From the NCBI GenBank assembly GCA_036172665.1, contig CM069875.1, positions 20,677,806-20,741,805 on the forward strand: a DNA stretch of 64,000 nt, in the 5' to 3' direction. The translations under genes and the position numbers were made by a program. Under the pieces are notes generated by a model, which worked only from the letters and a program-made list of their open reading frames with translations, was not told the DNA's origin and did not search any database. Of this stretch, positions 24,434-35,951 are shown piece after piece. Numbering within the stretch: the stretch's first letter is position 1; the number at the start of each line of letters is the position of its first letter. The DNA comes from Prosopocoilus inquinatus (Eukaryota > Arthropoda > Insecta > Coleoptera > Lucanidae).

Positions 24434-24727
24434 ATGAACAATTTACCAAAAATTTTGTCCAAATCGTTTTTGATTGCAGTGAGAACCTCGAGCAGCCTCT
24501 GGACAGCTGTTTCAGCCCTGCTTGGGGCTTCTTCAGCAGAAACGTAGCTCGACATTCCCACTGCAGACCAAAAACGACTTGTCCAATTTATTCGCAAATG
24601 CGATGTAAGAATGATGAACATATAAAATAGTGACAACTTACTATCGCTTTTTGACCTAACATTGCAGTAGGATAGACAAATTGAAGCGGGATTTGCTCCT
24701 AATGCTATTTTATATGAACAATTTACC
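24434..24727. mobile_element. Hammerhead retrozyme copy with 14-bp target duplication
   Basis: ATGAACAATTTACC occurs at 24,434-24,447 and again at 24,714-24,727. Between them lies one minus-strand repeat unit fragment (24,448 to about 24,704). It is followed by a tiny plus-strand piece, GCTATTTTAT, which matches the terminal bases of the plus-strand half in the large array. Left end AAAAATTTTG and right end TTTTATATG are the same two borders used at 1609 and 3778. Few differences from the array units, so fairly young. Confidence 0.85.
24488..24552 (-). ncRNA. Type I hammerhead ribozyme, single copy
   Basis: All core positions and stems match the 2908 copy. Predicted cut between 24,502 and 24,501. 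As a solitary unit it could not release a monomer by itself. Confidence 0.85.
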
Positions 24728-25671
24728 GATTTTCAGTTAAAGAAATCTCGATTATATCATGGAAGAATTGGACAGATCAGTCCGGCAATATTTCTCGAGG
24801 TTCCAGAATGTGAACAACCATTTTGAAGGAAAATAGAATGAATAGATTTTAGAATTGAAGTTGATTTCCGTTATATTCACAATCAGTTAAGAATGCAATA
24901 AAGTCCTTTCAATTTCAGACCTATGTACATCTTTCCAAGTCCTCGCGTGTATGAAAGTGTACATACACACGTCGCGTCGTTGCGTTTGGCGGCACCTTAA
25001 GGTTAACTTTATAATTTCTAAAATATTTGAAGTTTAACTAAATACTGTTATTTAGCATATACTTCATAAGCATCATTAAACTAGATGTAAAAATTTGAGA
25101 ATCGCATGATAAATGGCTTTTCTCTGTCAGTTCTCCTTGTAAATTTAAATTATATGAAGACAAATCATGTCGTAATAAATTTCACTGTGTTATAACATAA
25201 CATAAAACAGAAGGAAATGATTTGCGTTTTAAGGCGACTCTCCAAGGAAAAAATCTAAGCGCATGCATAGCAATGCGCACAATGTGACAGTAGTTAAATA
25301 GATAAAATATTATTTACAGGCTAATTATAAACATTCAGTGCGCTTGTATAAACCTAATAAGATAAACAAATATACGCATAAATATTAATAAACTTCCATC
25401 GGACGTATTAATTAAATAAATATTTGTATGTTATTAAGAGCTACATAAAATGTAATGCGCGTTTGCCTTCTAAATTATTTGGGTTTACAGCTTGCTTCCT
25501 GATGTAAGCAAATAACTTGGTTTGCTTCATTGAAAATTTGCGTAAAATCGCCAGTAAATTACAGTCGGAAATCGCAAGCAACGGGGTGGTATGCGAAAAA
25601 AATGGAATTTATATTTTATTTTCAGAATTTTTACACTGGATTAACGACAAAAAACTGACAGTTATTTGTGT
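24728..25671. other. No gene recognised
   Basis: AT-rich DNA. A 69-codon frame at 25,517-25,726 overlaps the MITE fragment to the right and shows no family features. Confidence 0.45.
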
Positions 25672-25877
25672 TTCCGATATTTCTACAAAATTAGGCAGAA
25701 CAGGTCCTGAAACTTGTCTAACATAACTTACTTCGTATAAATTCAAATAAGTGAGTTAGATGTTGTTGTAGCTTCCCGTGAACACCCTATATACATGTTT
25801 ATATGATCTTTTTTCTTTCTTTTTATCTGTAGAATACGTCTGTGAAGTAGCGGCCTGTATTTTTGGTACACCCTGTA
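25672..25877. mobile_element. Half copy of the 16.7-kb MITE
   Basis: It aligns to the right half of 16,727-17,104 in the same orientation, sharing GGTCCTGAAACTT, TTACTTCGTA, TACATGTTTATATGAT, GAAGTAGCGGCC and the terminal ACACCCTGTA. The left half is missing. Confidence 0.7.
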
Positions 25878-26027
25878 TAGTAATAAAACTTGCATTTATA
25901 TTTGTTTAAAGAAATGGGAGGAGGATTTGATAAAGACATTTCCCAGTCACAATAGCGGACAGAGTATATAAACCACATGCATATTGCATATTGAGCATAA
26001 TATGTTCCGTGAACAGAACATACTGCC

Positions 26028-26245
26028 GGAAGCAAAAAAAGTAGACAAATTACAGTTTCCTGTAATCATTCTTTCTGAAGATGGTAGTGATTAAAGACGA
26101 CTACACAGATACTATTTAAAAAGCTTAAAAGCTCTGAAAAGTTTAAAACTTTGGTAAAATCTGTGAATTCGTCTTTCATCTATGGCATTTTGAGAAAGAA
26201 TAATTACAGGAAACTGTAGTTTGTGTACTTTTTTTGCTTTCAACT
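26028..26245. repeat. Inverted repeat with CTGAAGATGG motif
   Basis: The left arm (about 26,028-26,113) and right arm (about 26,165-26,243) mirror each other: GCAAAAAAAGTAGACAAA, CAGTTTCCTGTAAT, ATTCTTTCT and AAAGACGA. The left arm has TTTCTGAAGATGGTAGTG, the typical start of Penelope-associated hammerhead-like motifs. The GAAA half has decayed to AAAGACGA. Confidence 0.55.
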
Positions 26246-26308
26246 ATATATTCAAAGAAAATTAGGGTAGCATGAAAATTCGAGCTCGTTAACAAAAATA
26301 TTATAAGT

Positions 26309-26455
26309 AAACAGATTTTTAAACTTGAAACGGACAAAATTATAAGGGAAAAGCAACGTTTCGGTATTAATTAATAGCTTCCTACGAAGAGAAACGTTGA
26401 GTGTTTTCCCTTATAATTTTGTCCGTTACAAGTTTTAAAAAAACTGCTTACTTAC
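26309..26455. repeat. Long hairpin with CAACGTTTC arms
   Basis: Arms of about 55 bp share GGACAAAATTATAAGGGAAAA, then AACGTTTC, on either side of a short loop region containing TATTAATTAATA. ACCGAAACGTTG on the minus strand again resembles the GAAAC part of Penelope-type hammerhead-like motifs. No protein. Confidence 0.55.
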
Positions 26456-26948
26456 AATTTTCATCGGACAAGAATCAACTTCATTTAAATTATTATAGTG
26501 TCGTTGTTGTAATAAGAATTCTCTTCCCAAAAAAGTTAAAGTAAACGAAAATAAAGTATAAAACCAAATGCAAAAAGAAACAAATAAAATTAGATATACA
26601 ATGTTATGTTTTCTTCACGTGAGTCAAACAGTCAAAAACTTCTGAAACCTTCCGAAGAAAACGCACCAGGTCTACTCAAAACGCCTACGGTAATGATGAA
26701 TTTTCTTGATTCAAGAATCAAGTATGTAGTCTAAATTTCACAAAATGTTTCAAAACTTCGGTAGCTTCAACCAAAAATACCGTCAGACCAGCTTGCAGAA
26801 TAAAGGAAAATTTTACGAAGAAAACACCTCGTACTTAGGTGGAAACTTGATCAATAATGAATTATTGTTTTCACATAAACTAAAATCGCAAATGAACGAT
26901 AGAGATAAATTCTCGATACAAGCGAATGTGCAAAGAGGGTATTGACAC
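26456..26948. other. Possible eroded 5' part of a Tc1-like element
   Basis: Upstream of the transposase tail, with no alignable catalytic motif. A 66-codon ATG frame at 26,745-26,945 is unrecognised. Confidence 0.3.
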
Positions 26949-27146
26949 TCTGAAAAGACAAGAGATTGCATATACATACAGTCGCGAGCATAAAAAGAGA
27001 GAGCCCGGACCTGGGATGACCTCATTGCTATAATTCAGAAAGCTTGGAATGATCTTCCCCAGGATTATTTCAAAAATCTGTGCCTTTCCATGCACAACCG
27101 GTTAACTAAAATTATTGCGGCGAATGGAGCCATGATGAAATATTAA
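26949..27146 (+). pseudogene. Tc1-like transposase C-terminus, truncated
   Basis: The last 47 codons (27,003-27,146) include ARTWDDLIAIIQKAWNDLPQ and end with a segment carrying SMHNRL, IIAANGA and a terminal KY before TAA. This matches the conserved Tc1 tail (W..LP, N.I.SMP.R, vi.a.G..tkY). Upstream in a shifted frame LKRQ may be part of the W.yLK box. The DDE catalytic domain is not present. A one-base frameshift lies near 27,000. No TIR was found. Confidence 0.75.
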
Positions 27147-27783
27147 ATTTCATTTTATTTTGTTGTATTCCTGGTTTATACTGTTCGTTTTTTCGTTTCG
27201 ACTCCATTTTATTGTTCTATTACATTAATCAGTATCTTCTTATTATAGTCTCTATAATTGTAACTATGGGAATAAATGAACGATTAAAGTTAATGAGGGA
27301 TGAAAAGACGGGGCCTTAATCAACAAATAAAATACGCATGATACCATATTATTATGACAATCACAGCCATTTCACAATAAATCACTTGTAAAGGTGTCAA
27401 AGAATGACACTGACGACCAAAATTTATTGCTTGTGACCGTACGTAGTATCTTCCTTTAGAGCCGTATGAAATGATGTTAATTTTTGTGTAAAATTTACAA
27501 AAAATTGTTATAAGTGACAGAGATAAGTTACCATGGTGAATGCTTATTAATTGGACACTTATGTCAATTTTCACAAATTTTATACAAGGAATTACTACCG
27601 CGGGTTTTATGGGTCTTAAATAAAAATTACGTTTTGAAGTTTCTGGTTTGTACAAGGTCATTACCTAGAATTTCCACTCCCTTAACTTTTTTATATCTGA
27701 ATTTAGAGAAAAAAGTTTAATAAAAAACTTATATACTAATTCAAAGTATAAGCTGAAGTTTATGCAAACACAAATGAACATCG
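27147..27783. other. No gene recognised
   Basis: Frames of 113 codons (27,320-27,661, minus) and 68 codons (27,514-27,720, plus) overlap each other on opposite strands and neither resembles a family. Confidence 0.45.
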
Positions 27784-28020
27784 CCTAACTGAGATATAAA
27801 CTGGAGTTGCTTTTTTTTAATGGAGCACCCGGTATATTTGTAGATACATATTTGAATTCTAAATTCTTAAAATGTAGTGAGACTTTGAAGGTTATGGAAA
27901 ACCAAATGAAAATCGCCTAACAGAGAGATAAACTGGAGTTGCTTTTTTTTTAATGGAGCATTGGGTATATTTATACATATTTGAATTAGAAATTCTTAAA
28001 GTATAGTGAGACTTTGTCTA
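27784..28020. repeat. Two tandem copies of a 132-bp repeat
   Basis: Copies start at 27,784 and 27,916. Both read CGCCTAAC, gagataaactggagttgc, a T-run, AATGGAGCA and GGTATATTT. The word AAACT..AGTT..TTTTTTAATGGA.CA is also found in both arms of the foldback element at 5,977-6,929, so these are probably fragments of a related family. Confidence 0.7.
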
Positions 28021-28081
28021 CTTAATGCGTGCATAAAATGAATAGTTCTCGACATACCAATGACATGTGCTGCATATTTAG

Positions 28082-28334
28082 GAAACTAATAAATAGCTTA
28101 ACAGCGATATCTTACAATCACTTCTTGACCTAACATTGCATTAGGATTGACAAATTGAAGCCACTTTGCTACATAATAAGTCATCCCATGTAAGACTCCC
28201 ATGCTTGCTGTCAAAGCGTAATTTAAGTTTGAAAAAAAATAAAAATAGGGCAGAAACAGCTGTACAGATGCTGTTGGAGGGATCCACTGCATTCAAAAAC
28301 GATTTGTAACAAAAATGTTTTGAAATTAATAAAT
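28082..28334. mobile_element. Old hammerhead retrozyme copy, ribozyme truncated
   Basis: A minus-strand part (from about 28,098) joins a plus-strand part that starts inside the ribozyme at AGGGCAGAAACAGCTGTACAG (28,247-28,267). The CUGANGA half is absent, so the ribozyme is dead. The outer ends correspond to the same two borders as the other copies. GAAACTAATAAAT and GAAATTAATAAAT flank it, consistent with a 13-bp duplication with one change. Divergence is much higher than in the array. Confidence 0.7.
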
Positions 28335-31300
28335 TTCATAACATAGTTCGAAAATGTGTCCGGTAATTACGTAATTCAATCTTATATTACATAACAGTAT
28401 GTAAACATCTTAAAAAACATAATAATCAAATCTTAATTTTTAGTCCATTTATTTAAACGTTTCGTTTATTTTATATTGCCAAAATCGTATCGTCACACAA
28501 ACGCGTCCGTTAAAGAATTTAAAAGAGTTCCTTCGGATGTTGTGGAAGACTGCTAAGCAGATGATTAGTTATTCTGACGGCACGCTCAACCGGAACCCTC
28601 GTGAGTGATGCTAGTAGTACATCCGGTCACGTCACAGTGTATATTTATTGAACCTTGCAATTATGTTCGCTTGGTTGCGGTGGGTGGTAATTGTTTAATT
28701 ATTTATTGCAGTTGCGCTGAAATGCGATTGCGGTTTTAAATTGTTTGCAAATTAAAAATTTACATGTGTCCTTTGGATGATGACTGGCGAGAACTGTTTT
28801 AAAATTTGTACGACGCCTGTAACAAATTAAAGGCGAATAAATTAATTTAAAAATTCCTATACACAAAACAGAAAGTTCTCAGGAGATATGGAATAAAATT
28901 TTCTGCTATAAAAAATATTAGGAATTAAAAACAAAAGATCGTGTTCATAGAATCGTAATTAATTAATAGAATAAAATATTATCCAAGATTCTTTTGATTT
29001 TGATCCATACTTCTTAACAAAAAACTTTCCAATAACGTTTGTATCATGCACAGTTTTCCGAGTACTTATTCCAGGCTCCCTTTTTACTACTACCTTTACC
29101 TTTATTATTATTAGTATGTATTGTGTTTAAATATTTCTTTGGACTACTCGAAAAGTTGTAATAACCAGTAACTACATGTAAACGAGGCTGCTTCTTAATA
29201 ATAACAATGAACGAGCAGATTTTTAATTATAACAGCGCACACCTTAGTAACTACGGACAATGTCATTTATTTTTAGCTCTTAATACCAAAATTAAATAAA
29301 CTATTGCTTTAAACCAATACATTATGCATTTGTTAGAAATTGAATTTAATGAGCTATACAAATGTTTATATACAACGTGTCCCCGGATCGACTTCACGAC
29401 ATGTACGAACCAAACATTTATGAAATCAGAATTTCATAACAAAAATAATAAAAATATCAAGAATAACAAGAATAACAAGAATGCTCTGTGAGAAAACTCA
29501 CCTTTACTTTGGCCTGCAAAAATCAAGCACTATCACGACCCTCTGGCACAACACACACACAAGTCAATAGACGACTTTATAATGCGTTTCGAATAATTTC
29601 AGCTTTCGGTCCTTTGCTTATTTTGCTTAGGCCGCATTAATGTATTACCGCTGATCTCGTATTTCTTTCTAAGCCGTCGGTTAGTCATCGAAAGGTTACA
29701 GTTTTGTTTGTTTTAATAAACAGTTTTCGATAGCGCAGCATCGCCTCGCACGTTCGGATATTAAATCATTTGAGTAAAAATAATATTTCTTACACAATTA
29801 GGGTTGCAGTGTTATTAAACAGAGAAAAAGAGAAGTTTCTTGGGTCTTTTTCTTTATTAGATTATCAAACTCTCTCCCTAACAATCTCTTCAGTTTGTTT
29901 AAAAGTACAAGTTTTATAACAATTTTGCAAATTATGAAAATAGAATAATTCAAGGATCAAAGTATCTCAAATGAAAGGACCTCATTTCGATGTATTCATT
30001 CCGAAAGGCTGCTTGTAGGAGACGTAATAAACCCCTGCGGTTGTGTATTCGAGTAAATCGCGGGTGACTTCAATTAGAGAAACGGCAAACTACAAATTAC
30101 AGTGCACATAAACAAACAAGTCTTCCAGATTTAGGAGTTTACAATACTTAACGACCGGCTCCAAAGAAAAAGCCGATATGAGTTGAACGACTGGCGCGTT
30201 CGCTCTTTGAAGTTCAAAGGAGCCGAATAAATTAAGCGTAACCGTAGGGAAACGTGTCACCAACTGTCAGAAGTCTTGAAAAACTCCGCGCTGAACCGGA
30301 TATTTTTACACTAAATTAGTGTGAAGCCTAAGTTAACTTACAGCAGTAGCACATAGCCCAGAATTATGACCCATTTATCTTAAATATTTCCTTGCAATTT
30401 TTTTTTATACGGTTTTACTTTGTTGTTTCTAGACTGTCGATAAGCGAAAAGTTCATCAAAAATTTTAAGCAGTCAATTTCCGCATTTTCTGATGTAGATA
30501 ATCATTGTCGAATAATGTTCCACACTTTCCCACTGTATTGTTAAGAGAGCATTCGAGAAGAGTCGCTTAAGCGACAAAAGGGCTCGAGCACACTTGTCAC
30601 ATTAAACACGCTTGATTTAATAGAAGAATAAATACATTATTACGAATGCAAATGAAGCTGTAACAATGGAGGAGGGCACAAGTTCTTTGACCGCATCTTT
30701 AATACGACGTCGAATTAACCGCATTAAAAACAATGAGACGCAGTCGCTCTGTGAGGCCTTTTTATTCATGGAACGAGCTCATTAATATGGTAAATTATTA
30801 TAACGTTGACGACTTGCTCGTAACGTTGACAAATTTATGCGGGCACTCAATTTGGTAACTCTTTCTCTTTGCGTTTCGTCGCCCCTGCAATGTTGTCACT
30901 TAATGCGTTGAAATTAACGCCGGATGTTTATTGATTTCTGTTTGTATTTAAGCAGAGTACACAATTTTGATTATTTCAACAGTTGTGTTGGTATAGGGTT
31001 TTCACACAACGTTCATAAAAAAAATTAAAAATTGATATTACTTTTCCCTGGAAGGTAAACTAACATAAACTACTTACTGCAAATCATGGAGAACCCAACC
31101 AATAATAATAAGAATATTTTTATGTAATAATATCAGAAGTGACACAGCAGTAGATAATAATAAAGCAAAGCAAAATCTATACAGGGTGTTGAAAAATTCG
31201 ATTGCCGATTGCTAGGTTAAGTAATTGAGACTAAAATAAGCTGCTTTTGTTATACAGAGTTCTCCAACAGGTATGACCTGCGTTTATGAAGCTGAAAAAA

Positions 31301-31365
31301 AAACATAATTAAAAAATGAAATAACTCTACAATATTTAGAAACGTTATATTATGCAATTTTAAAC
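28335..31365. other. No gene recognised; scattered GC-richer patches
   Basis: Patches at about 29,540-29,760, 30,150-30,300 and 30,540-30,900 are less AT-rich and might be conserved non-coding DNA. At about 31,181 TACAGGGTGTTGAAAAATTCG looks like one end of a MITE, but I could not find its partner. Confidence 0.4.
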
Positions 31366-31797
31366 CTTAAAAATAACAGATAAAATAGCGACATCTTACT
31401 GTACTGTTGCTGCAAGGCGGCCATGCTTGCTGTCAAAGCATAATGAAAATTTTTAGAAAAATTTTGTGCAAATCGTTTTTGATTGCAGTGAAAACCTCGA
31501 GCAGCCTCTGGACAGCTGTTTCAGCCCTGCCTGGGGCTTCTTCAGCAGAGACGTAGCTCGACATTTCCACTGCAAACAAAAACGACTTGTCCAATTTATT
31601 CGCAATTGCGATGTAAGAGTGATGAACAGATAAAATAGCGACATCTTACTATCGCTTTTTGACCTGACATTGCAGTAGAATAGACAAATTGAAGCGGGAT
31701 TTGCTCCTAATAAGCAGGGCTGAAACAGCTGTCCAAAGGCTGCTCGAGGTTTTCAATCAAAAAAACGATTTGCACAAAATTTTTCTTAAAAATAACA
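31366..31797. mobile_element. Hammerhead retrozyme copy, head-to-head, 13-bp duplication
   Basis: CTTAAAAATAACA is repeated at 31,366-31,378 and 31,785-31,797. Inside, a minus-strand segment (31,379 to about 31,709, with an internal deletion of about 100 bp near 31,402) meets a plus-strand segment (about 31,711-31,784) that begins inside stem II of the ribozyme. Here the left border is the TTTTAT end and the right border the ATTTTTCT end, the reverse of the large array. Confidence 0.8.
31497..31561 (-). ncRNA. Type I hammerhead ribozyme, complete
   Basis: The core is intact (CTGAAGA, GAAA, GTC). The stem II loop is CAGGCA instead of CAAGCA. The proximal stem I reads TCTCTG against CAGAGG, turning a G-U pair into C-G and so strengthening the same fold. 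Predicted cut between 31,511 and 31,510. Confidence 0.85.
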
Positions 31798-31899
31798 TCG
31801 GATAAATGATTATCTTTGATTTGCAAGAAAACTATTGATTTCTTGAGAAACATTATCAATGTTTAACTTGCAGGGTTCCGCGGCTGTCGTCCATACTTG

Positions 31900-32165
31900 A
31901 ATTGGCTCCCTGTCACTCGGATTCCTTCTACTGCCGACATTTCGTTCTATATTGCAGAAGAACTTCCTCAGTACTGATGCTGGCGGAGGTGGTGCTGCTC
32001 GTTATTCTCGACGACTAACGAGAAGCAGCAGTAAGACCACCAGCAACAGCAGCACCATCGCACCAACAGCAGCACCACCACCACCCCAGCAGCAGCACCA
32101 CCACTCCGGCAGCAATGCTGAGGAAGTTCTTCTGCAATGCATAACGAAATGTTGGCAGAAGCCTG
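31900..32165. repeat. Inverted pair of CTGAGGAAGTTCTTCTGCA motifs with CAG/CCA-rich centre
   Basis: The minus-strand copy at 31,930-31,976 and plus-strand copy at 32,115-32,155 share CTGAGGAAGTTCTTCTGCAA, a GTTCT/AGAAC hairpin and CGAAATGT. This matches the Penelope-type hammerhead-like pattern with one extra base before stem II. Between them lies degenerate trinucleotide DNA (cagcagcacc, ccaccacc). A 91-codon frame over it is low-complexity and not a credible gene. The same motif occurs at the window's right edge. Confidence 0.6.
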
Positions 32166-33284
32166 CAAATTTAACATTGAAAGACAAAGTTAGACAATGT
32201 TTCCGGAGAAATCAATACTATTCCTGACGAGTTGCTAGTGCGAGTTATGGAAAATTTTAATGATAGAACGTCCAGACATCTATCCTGCTGGGAGAAGCTT
32301 CCAGAAGGACAACTGGGCACACTTGTCAGTCTTGCCTTACTTTTAAATAGGAGTTGTCCTGCCAGAAGGACGTGTACAGCTTCGGGCAGTACGTAAGCAT
32401 ATTTCAAAAGCGGGTAAGATGATTTTTATATTTTCTATTTATCCTTTATTTATTAAACAAGAAATAAATCTAGTTTGCCGAGTAACAATTTTAGTAATAA
32501 AAAAAATAAGGACATGCATGCTACTGCATTAATAACAATATTAATATGAGTTTAAATTAATGAAACTATTTTTACTAAGAACACCATGCAAAATGTGGTA
32601 TAAAAAGCAATTACGTCATTTTGTTACGAACTTTTCTTATTCTGTTTTAGAAAACATATTTACTTTGAACTCTTTGTTTTCCAGAAGCAGTAGTTAAAGT
32701 ACAATTTATGAGAGGTTTTATTCCTGTTTAGACTAGTGGTCACTGGATTACAATTATTATTTATATCTTTCAACTCTATTTTCATTAGTATTACTAGTTT
32801 CTCACTTATGAATAACAGGCTGCTAAATTTTTGATGAATTCAGCGTGAGGCAGTTTAACATCCTTGCTAAAATATTTAGATGAGCATTGTTTTCTATTCC
32901 ATAACAATCCGCACTCGATTTTTTCCAAACACGGACTTGCACCAATTAGAATTAGGTTTCCTGTCAAAATTGGTCGCTTTGTGCTGATTCTATCGTGAAC
33001 AAATAATCACCATCTGACCCAAAATTGCAGTAACTTAGAGAAGTTATTAACATACTAAAACCAAATAATAATAAGAATGAAATTTGTTATTGTATTTAGG
33101 ATTATTTTACAACACAGCGAGTGAATCCTCGAACCTACAAGATTCTTTCTCATTTGAAGATATTTCAGTGGAAGAAGTTTTAAATCTAGAAATGTATAAG
33201 ACAATCATTAACGTACCGTTGTTAGATGCAAGTTGAAGGGAAGAAATTGATGTATTCATTAATTATTTCGTTTCAGTAAGTTAA
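32166..33284. other. No gene recognised
   Basis: AT-rich. The piece just after the inverted pair (32,170-32,410) continues with gtttccggagaaatc and may belong to the same retroelement family, but no reverse transcriptase or endonuclease motif can be read. Confidence 0.4.
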
Positions 33285-33380
33285 TACAGTAGACTCCCAA
33301 ATATCCGACTTAATGTGAACCGAACCTAGGCCGGATAATCGAAAAAGTCGGATAATAGGAAGTTTTTTAAAGTTATTAAC
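33285..33380. mobile_element. One end of a pogo/Tigger-like element
   Basis: TACAGTAGACTCCCAAATATCCGACTT, with related internal words CGGATAATCG and TCGGATAATAGG, has the look of a Tigger-like TIR (CAGTAG.C.CCC..ATCCG). It runs into the hammerhead copy at 33,381; the other end was not found. Confidence 0.5.
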
Positions 33381-33522
33381 TGTAAATATTAGTAAAATTT
33401 TGTGCCGCCTTGCATGGGGGACTCATTAGGAGCAAATCCCGCTTCAATTTGTCTATCCTACTGCAATGTTAGGTCAAAAAGCGATAGTAAGATGTCGCTA
33501 TTTTATATGTTGTAAATATTAG
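33381..33522. mobile_element. Short hammerhead retrozyme fragment with 11-12 bp duplication
   Basis: TGTAAATATTAG is found at 33,381-33,392 and 33,511-33,522. Inside is a small minus-strand stub (AAAATTTTGTG) followed by plus-strand sequence from GCCGCCTTGCATGG to TTTTATATGTT. Both borders are the family's standard ends. The fragment lacks the ribozyme. The final G of the right duplication is also the first base of the mariner, so the duplication may be 11 bp. Confidence 0.8.
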
Positions 33523-33539
33523 GGTGTCCAGAATGTTCT

Positions 33540-34631
33540 GAGTGTTTTTTAGAAAAATAAATAAAATGACAACAACTTCCAACCATCTTTGTTCCAAAAG
33601 CTCAATTCCACGACGATAGAAGATGGGCTCTTTCGAGATAAAAAAACAAAAACTGTTGGCAAGCAGCTTCAACATGGTCGATACCTTCAAACTCCCGCAC
33701 TCTTAAGGTCGGTTATTTAATCACAAGTTAACTCTGACCCTCAGTTTATTGCCATGGAAACAATTATCTTCGTACTTGTTACCATGGAAAGAAACCGAGA
33801 GTTAGGGTTAACCTGTGATTGATAAACCGAGCCTTAGGAAGTGTTCCATTGAGCAGAATAAATGATAATGGGATGGCGCAGGGTCTGGACTATAGGGTGG
33901 ATGAGCCAGCCTAATTCATTCAGCTTTGCCGTAAGCGGTTTTGCGTTATCTTGCGAAAACATTACTTGGTTTCTGTTAACCGATGCAGAATATTTGAGAC
34001 GCAGAGATTCTTGAACTCGGTCCCGTTGCTGACAATAAAGTGCAGCGGTTATGCTACCACCATTTGGAATCATTTCAAAATGAACAATTCCATCTGAATT
34101 CTACCAAACACTTGTGCCAAAAGATTTTTTGTGGTACTGGTAGAGCAGGTTGACCAGGAAAACCACCACCGTGATCTGGATTTTGCAAAAGGATTCATTT
34201 TTTGTCGCTTGTAATGATTCGCCGATAAAATCGTCCATCAAGAGCACTTTGCCGTAATTGACGACATAGGTCGATACGTCGTTGCTCTGTTCAGCCATTA
34301 ATTATCTGGGAACTTGTCGAGACCTTCTGTTCGCTTTTTCAATACGATGAAGATGATTCCCAATGATGGATTTTGACACCTGTAGTTCGGTTGCCAATAT
34401 CCGAACACTAGTCCTTGGATTGCATTCAATGATTTGTCGGAGGTCTTCAAGATTATAATCTAATGGTCTCGGTCGTCTTGAACGATACTTATCTTTAAGA
34501 CCTTCCCCATTCCGAAATCTCGCAAACCATCGCCAACAAGTAGACTCTTTTACCGTTCCCGCACCTTCAGTTCTGCATATATTTCTTGTGGCTGCTGCCG
34601 CTTTCGGTCTTTTTCCATGATAAATAAACAT
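33540..34631 (-). pseudogene. Mariner transposase, inactivated
   Basis: Cut-and-paste transposase of the D,D34D mariner group. The N-terminal helix-turn-helix part (34,631-34,302, 109 codons) includes AAAATRNIC, CWRWFARFRNG and DLRQIIECNPRTSVRILA. After a stop, the catalytic domain continues with changes of frame. The first aspartate survives in TSDKK but the next Trp codon is a stop. A second Trp is TAG near 34,105. The second aspartate is in SQDNAK (about 33,962). The third lies in APSHYH (about 33,865-33,882), where the expected Asp is His. The C-terminus (YRRGIE, QRWLE; about 33,570-33,640) is separated by the MITE. It starts at the ATG inside MFIYHGKR, the usual mariner start region. Dead by several independent lesions. 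Confidence 0.85.
33706..33833. mobile_element. 128-bp palindromic MITE inside the mariner
   Basis: The arms AGG-TCGGTTATTTAATCAC and, reversed, GGCTCGGTTTATCAATCAC continue in parallel through GTTAACYCT and TTTCCATGG to a small loop. TTA flanks both sides (33,703-33,705 and 33,834-33,836), a three-base duplication typical of PIF/Harbinger MITEs. It interrupts mariner coding sequence between SMEHFLR and the C-terminal helix region. Confidence 0.85.
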
Positions 34632-34820
34632 TAACCATTGAAAATTGGTTAAATTCTATTACTATTCTATTACAACTATTCTATCTATTTAACTAAGAAA
34701 TGTCAAATTGTTTCTGAACAAGTATACCGGATATTTTTAAAAACTAACAAAAATTACACATTTATATAATATCATGAAACAGAATGCCACAAAGATGCTC
34801 AAGACTTATTAAACACCCTA

Positions 34821-35504
34821 ATAATAAGTATACAGTGACCGCCAAAAAGTTCGCACCATATGGGAAATTTTTATATTATTATTTTTTTAGGAAAGTTTTG
34901 GGCTAATAGTTTGTGAATATCCAAAAATAAGCGGAACAGATCCGGTGAGCAACTTTTAGGGTGGCTAAAAATGGTGGATTTTTAAATGCGAAAATTAATA
35001 AATTGTCTTAATTTCGAATTGCTGGACAAATTAGACATAATTTTAATAGGTTTCGACAAGTTTTCATAAAATATGTCGCTTGATAATCAGACAAAATTTT
35101 CTGCGACGTAATATTCCGAGAAAAACAAGATTTTTGATTTCTGAGATTTTCTCAAGATGTGAAGCAGTAAATGGGCATTTGGCACTTGGGTTTTACAAAT
35201 GGTACCCTTATTCATTTATATCCATAAGCGGTATTTAAAACAATCACATTTGCTCTTGGGTTCTTAACTGTTGCATGCACAAAAAAATTCAGACAATTTT
35301 TCACGTGATTGGTGCAAGCCTTTTTTTACATAAGGTTTGTGTTGTCACTTGTGATTTCTTGATTACATATATCTGGTAACTCTAACTTAGCCTAAGCAGA
35401 CCGAAACTTGCAAGCGTTGCATGCAATTTTTATTTTCGACCCGTTTAAATCCGTACTTACTAAATCGACACTACTACAAAACATTCACGGCTACTACGAA
35501 AAAT
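34821..35504. other. No gene seen; one Tc1-like terminus
   Basis: TACAGTGACCGCCAAAAAGT at 34,831 resembles a Tc1-family inverted terminus (CAGTG..GCCAAAAGTT). I found no matching end on the right, so its extent is unknown. Confidence 0.4.
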
Positions 35505-35555
35505 ATAGATTTTAGAAAAATTTTGTGCAAATCGTTTTTGATTGCAGTGAGAACC

Positions 35556-35620
35556 TCGAGCAGCCTCTGGACAGCTGTTTCAGCCCTGCTTGGGGCTTCT
35601 TCAGCAGAAACGTAGCTCGA
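35556..35620 (-). ncRNA. Type I hammerhead ribozyme, left unit
   Basis: Identical to the array ribozyme. Predicted cut between 35,570 and 35,569. Confidence 0.85.
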
Positions 35621-35951
35621 CATTCCCACTGCAGACCAAAAACGACTTGCCCAATTTATTCGCAAATGCGATGTAAAGAATAAACATATAAAATAGCGAC
35701 ATCTTACTATCGCTTTTTGACCTAACATTGTAGTAGGATAGACAAATTGAAGCGGGATTTGCTCCTAATGAGTCCTCTATGCAAGGCGGCCATGCTTGCT
35801 GTCAAAGCATAATATATATATATATGCCATATCCTACTGCAATGTTAGGTCAAAAAGCGATAGTAAGATGTCGCTATTTTATATGTTCATCATTCTTACA
35901 TCGCATTTGCGAATAAATTGGGCAAGTCGTTTTTGGTCTGCAGTGAGAATG

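Larger units (their letters stand above)
33522..34818 (-). mobile_element. Mariner element, near full length, with nested MITE
   Basis: About 1.3 kb including the MITE, bounded by TA (33,520-33,521 and 34,819-34,820). The imperfect TIRs begin GGGTGTCCAGAATG on the left and, reversed, GGGTGTTTAATAAG on the right. The element sits in the TA at the very end of the hammerhead fragment's right target duplication, so it inserted later. Confidence 0.85.

Noticed and set aside
31952..32227. 91-codon frame with Ser/Thr/Pro/Gln-rich run as a small gene
   Set aside because: The run is read in several frames on both strands, comes from a CAG/CCA microsatellite, and is flanked by an inverted retroelement motif.
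34831..35280. Complete Tc1-like MITE
   Set aside because: Only a left terminus is seen; no inverted partner was found before the next retrozyme copy.
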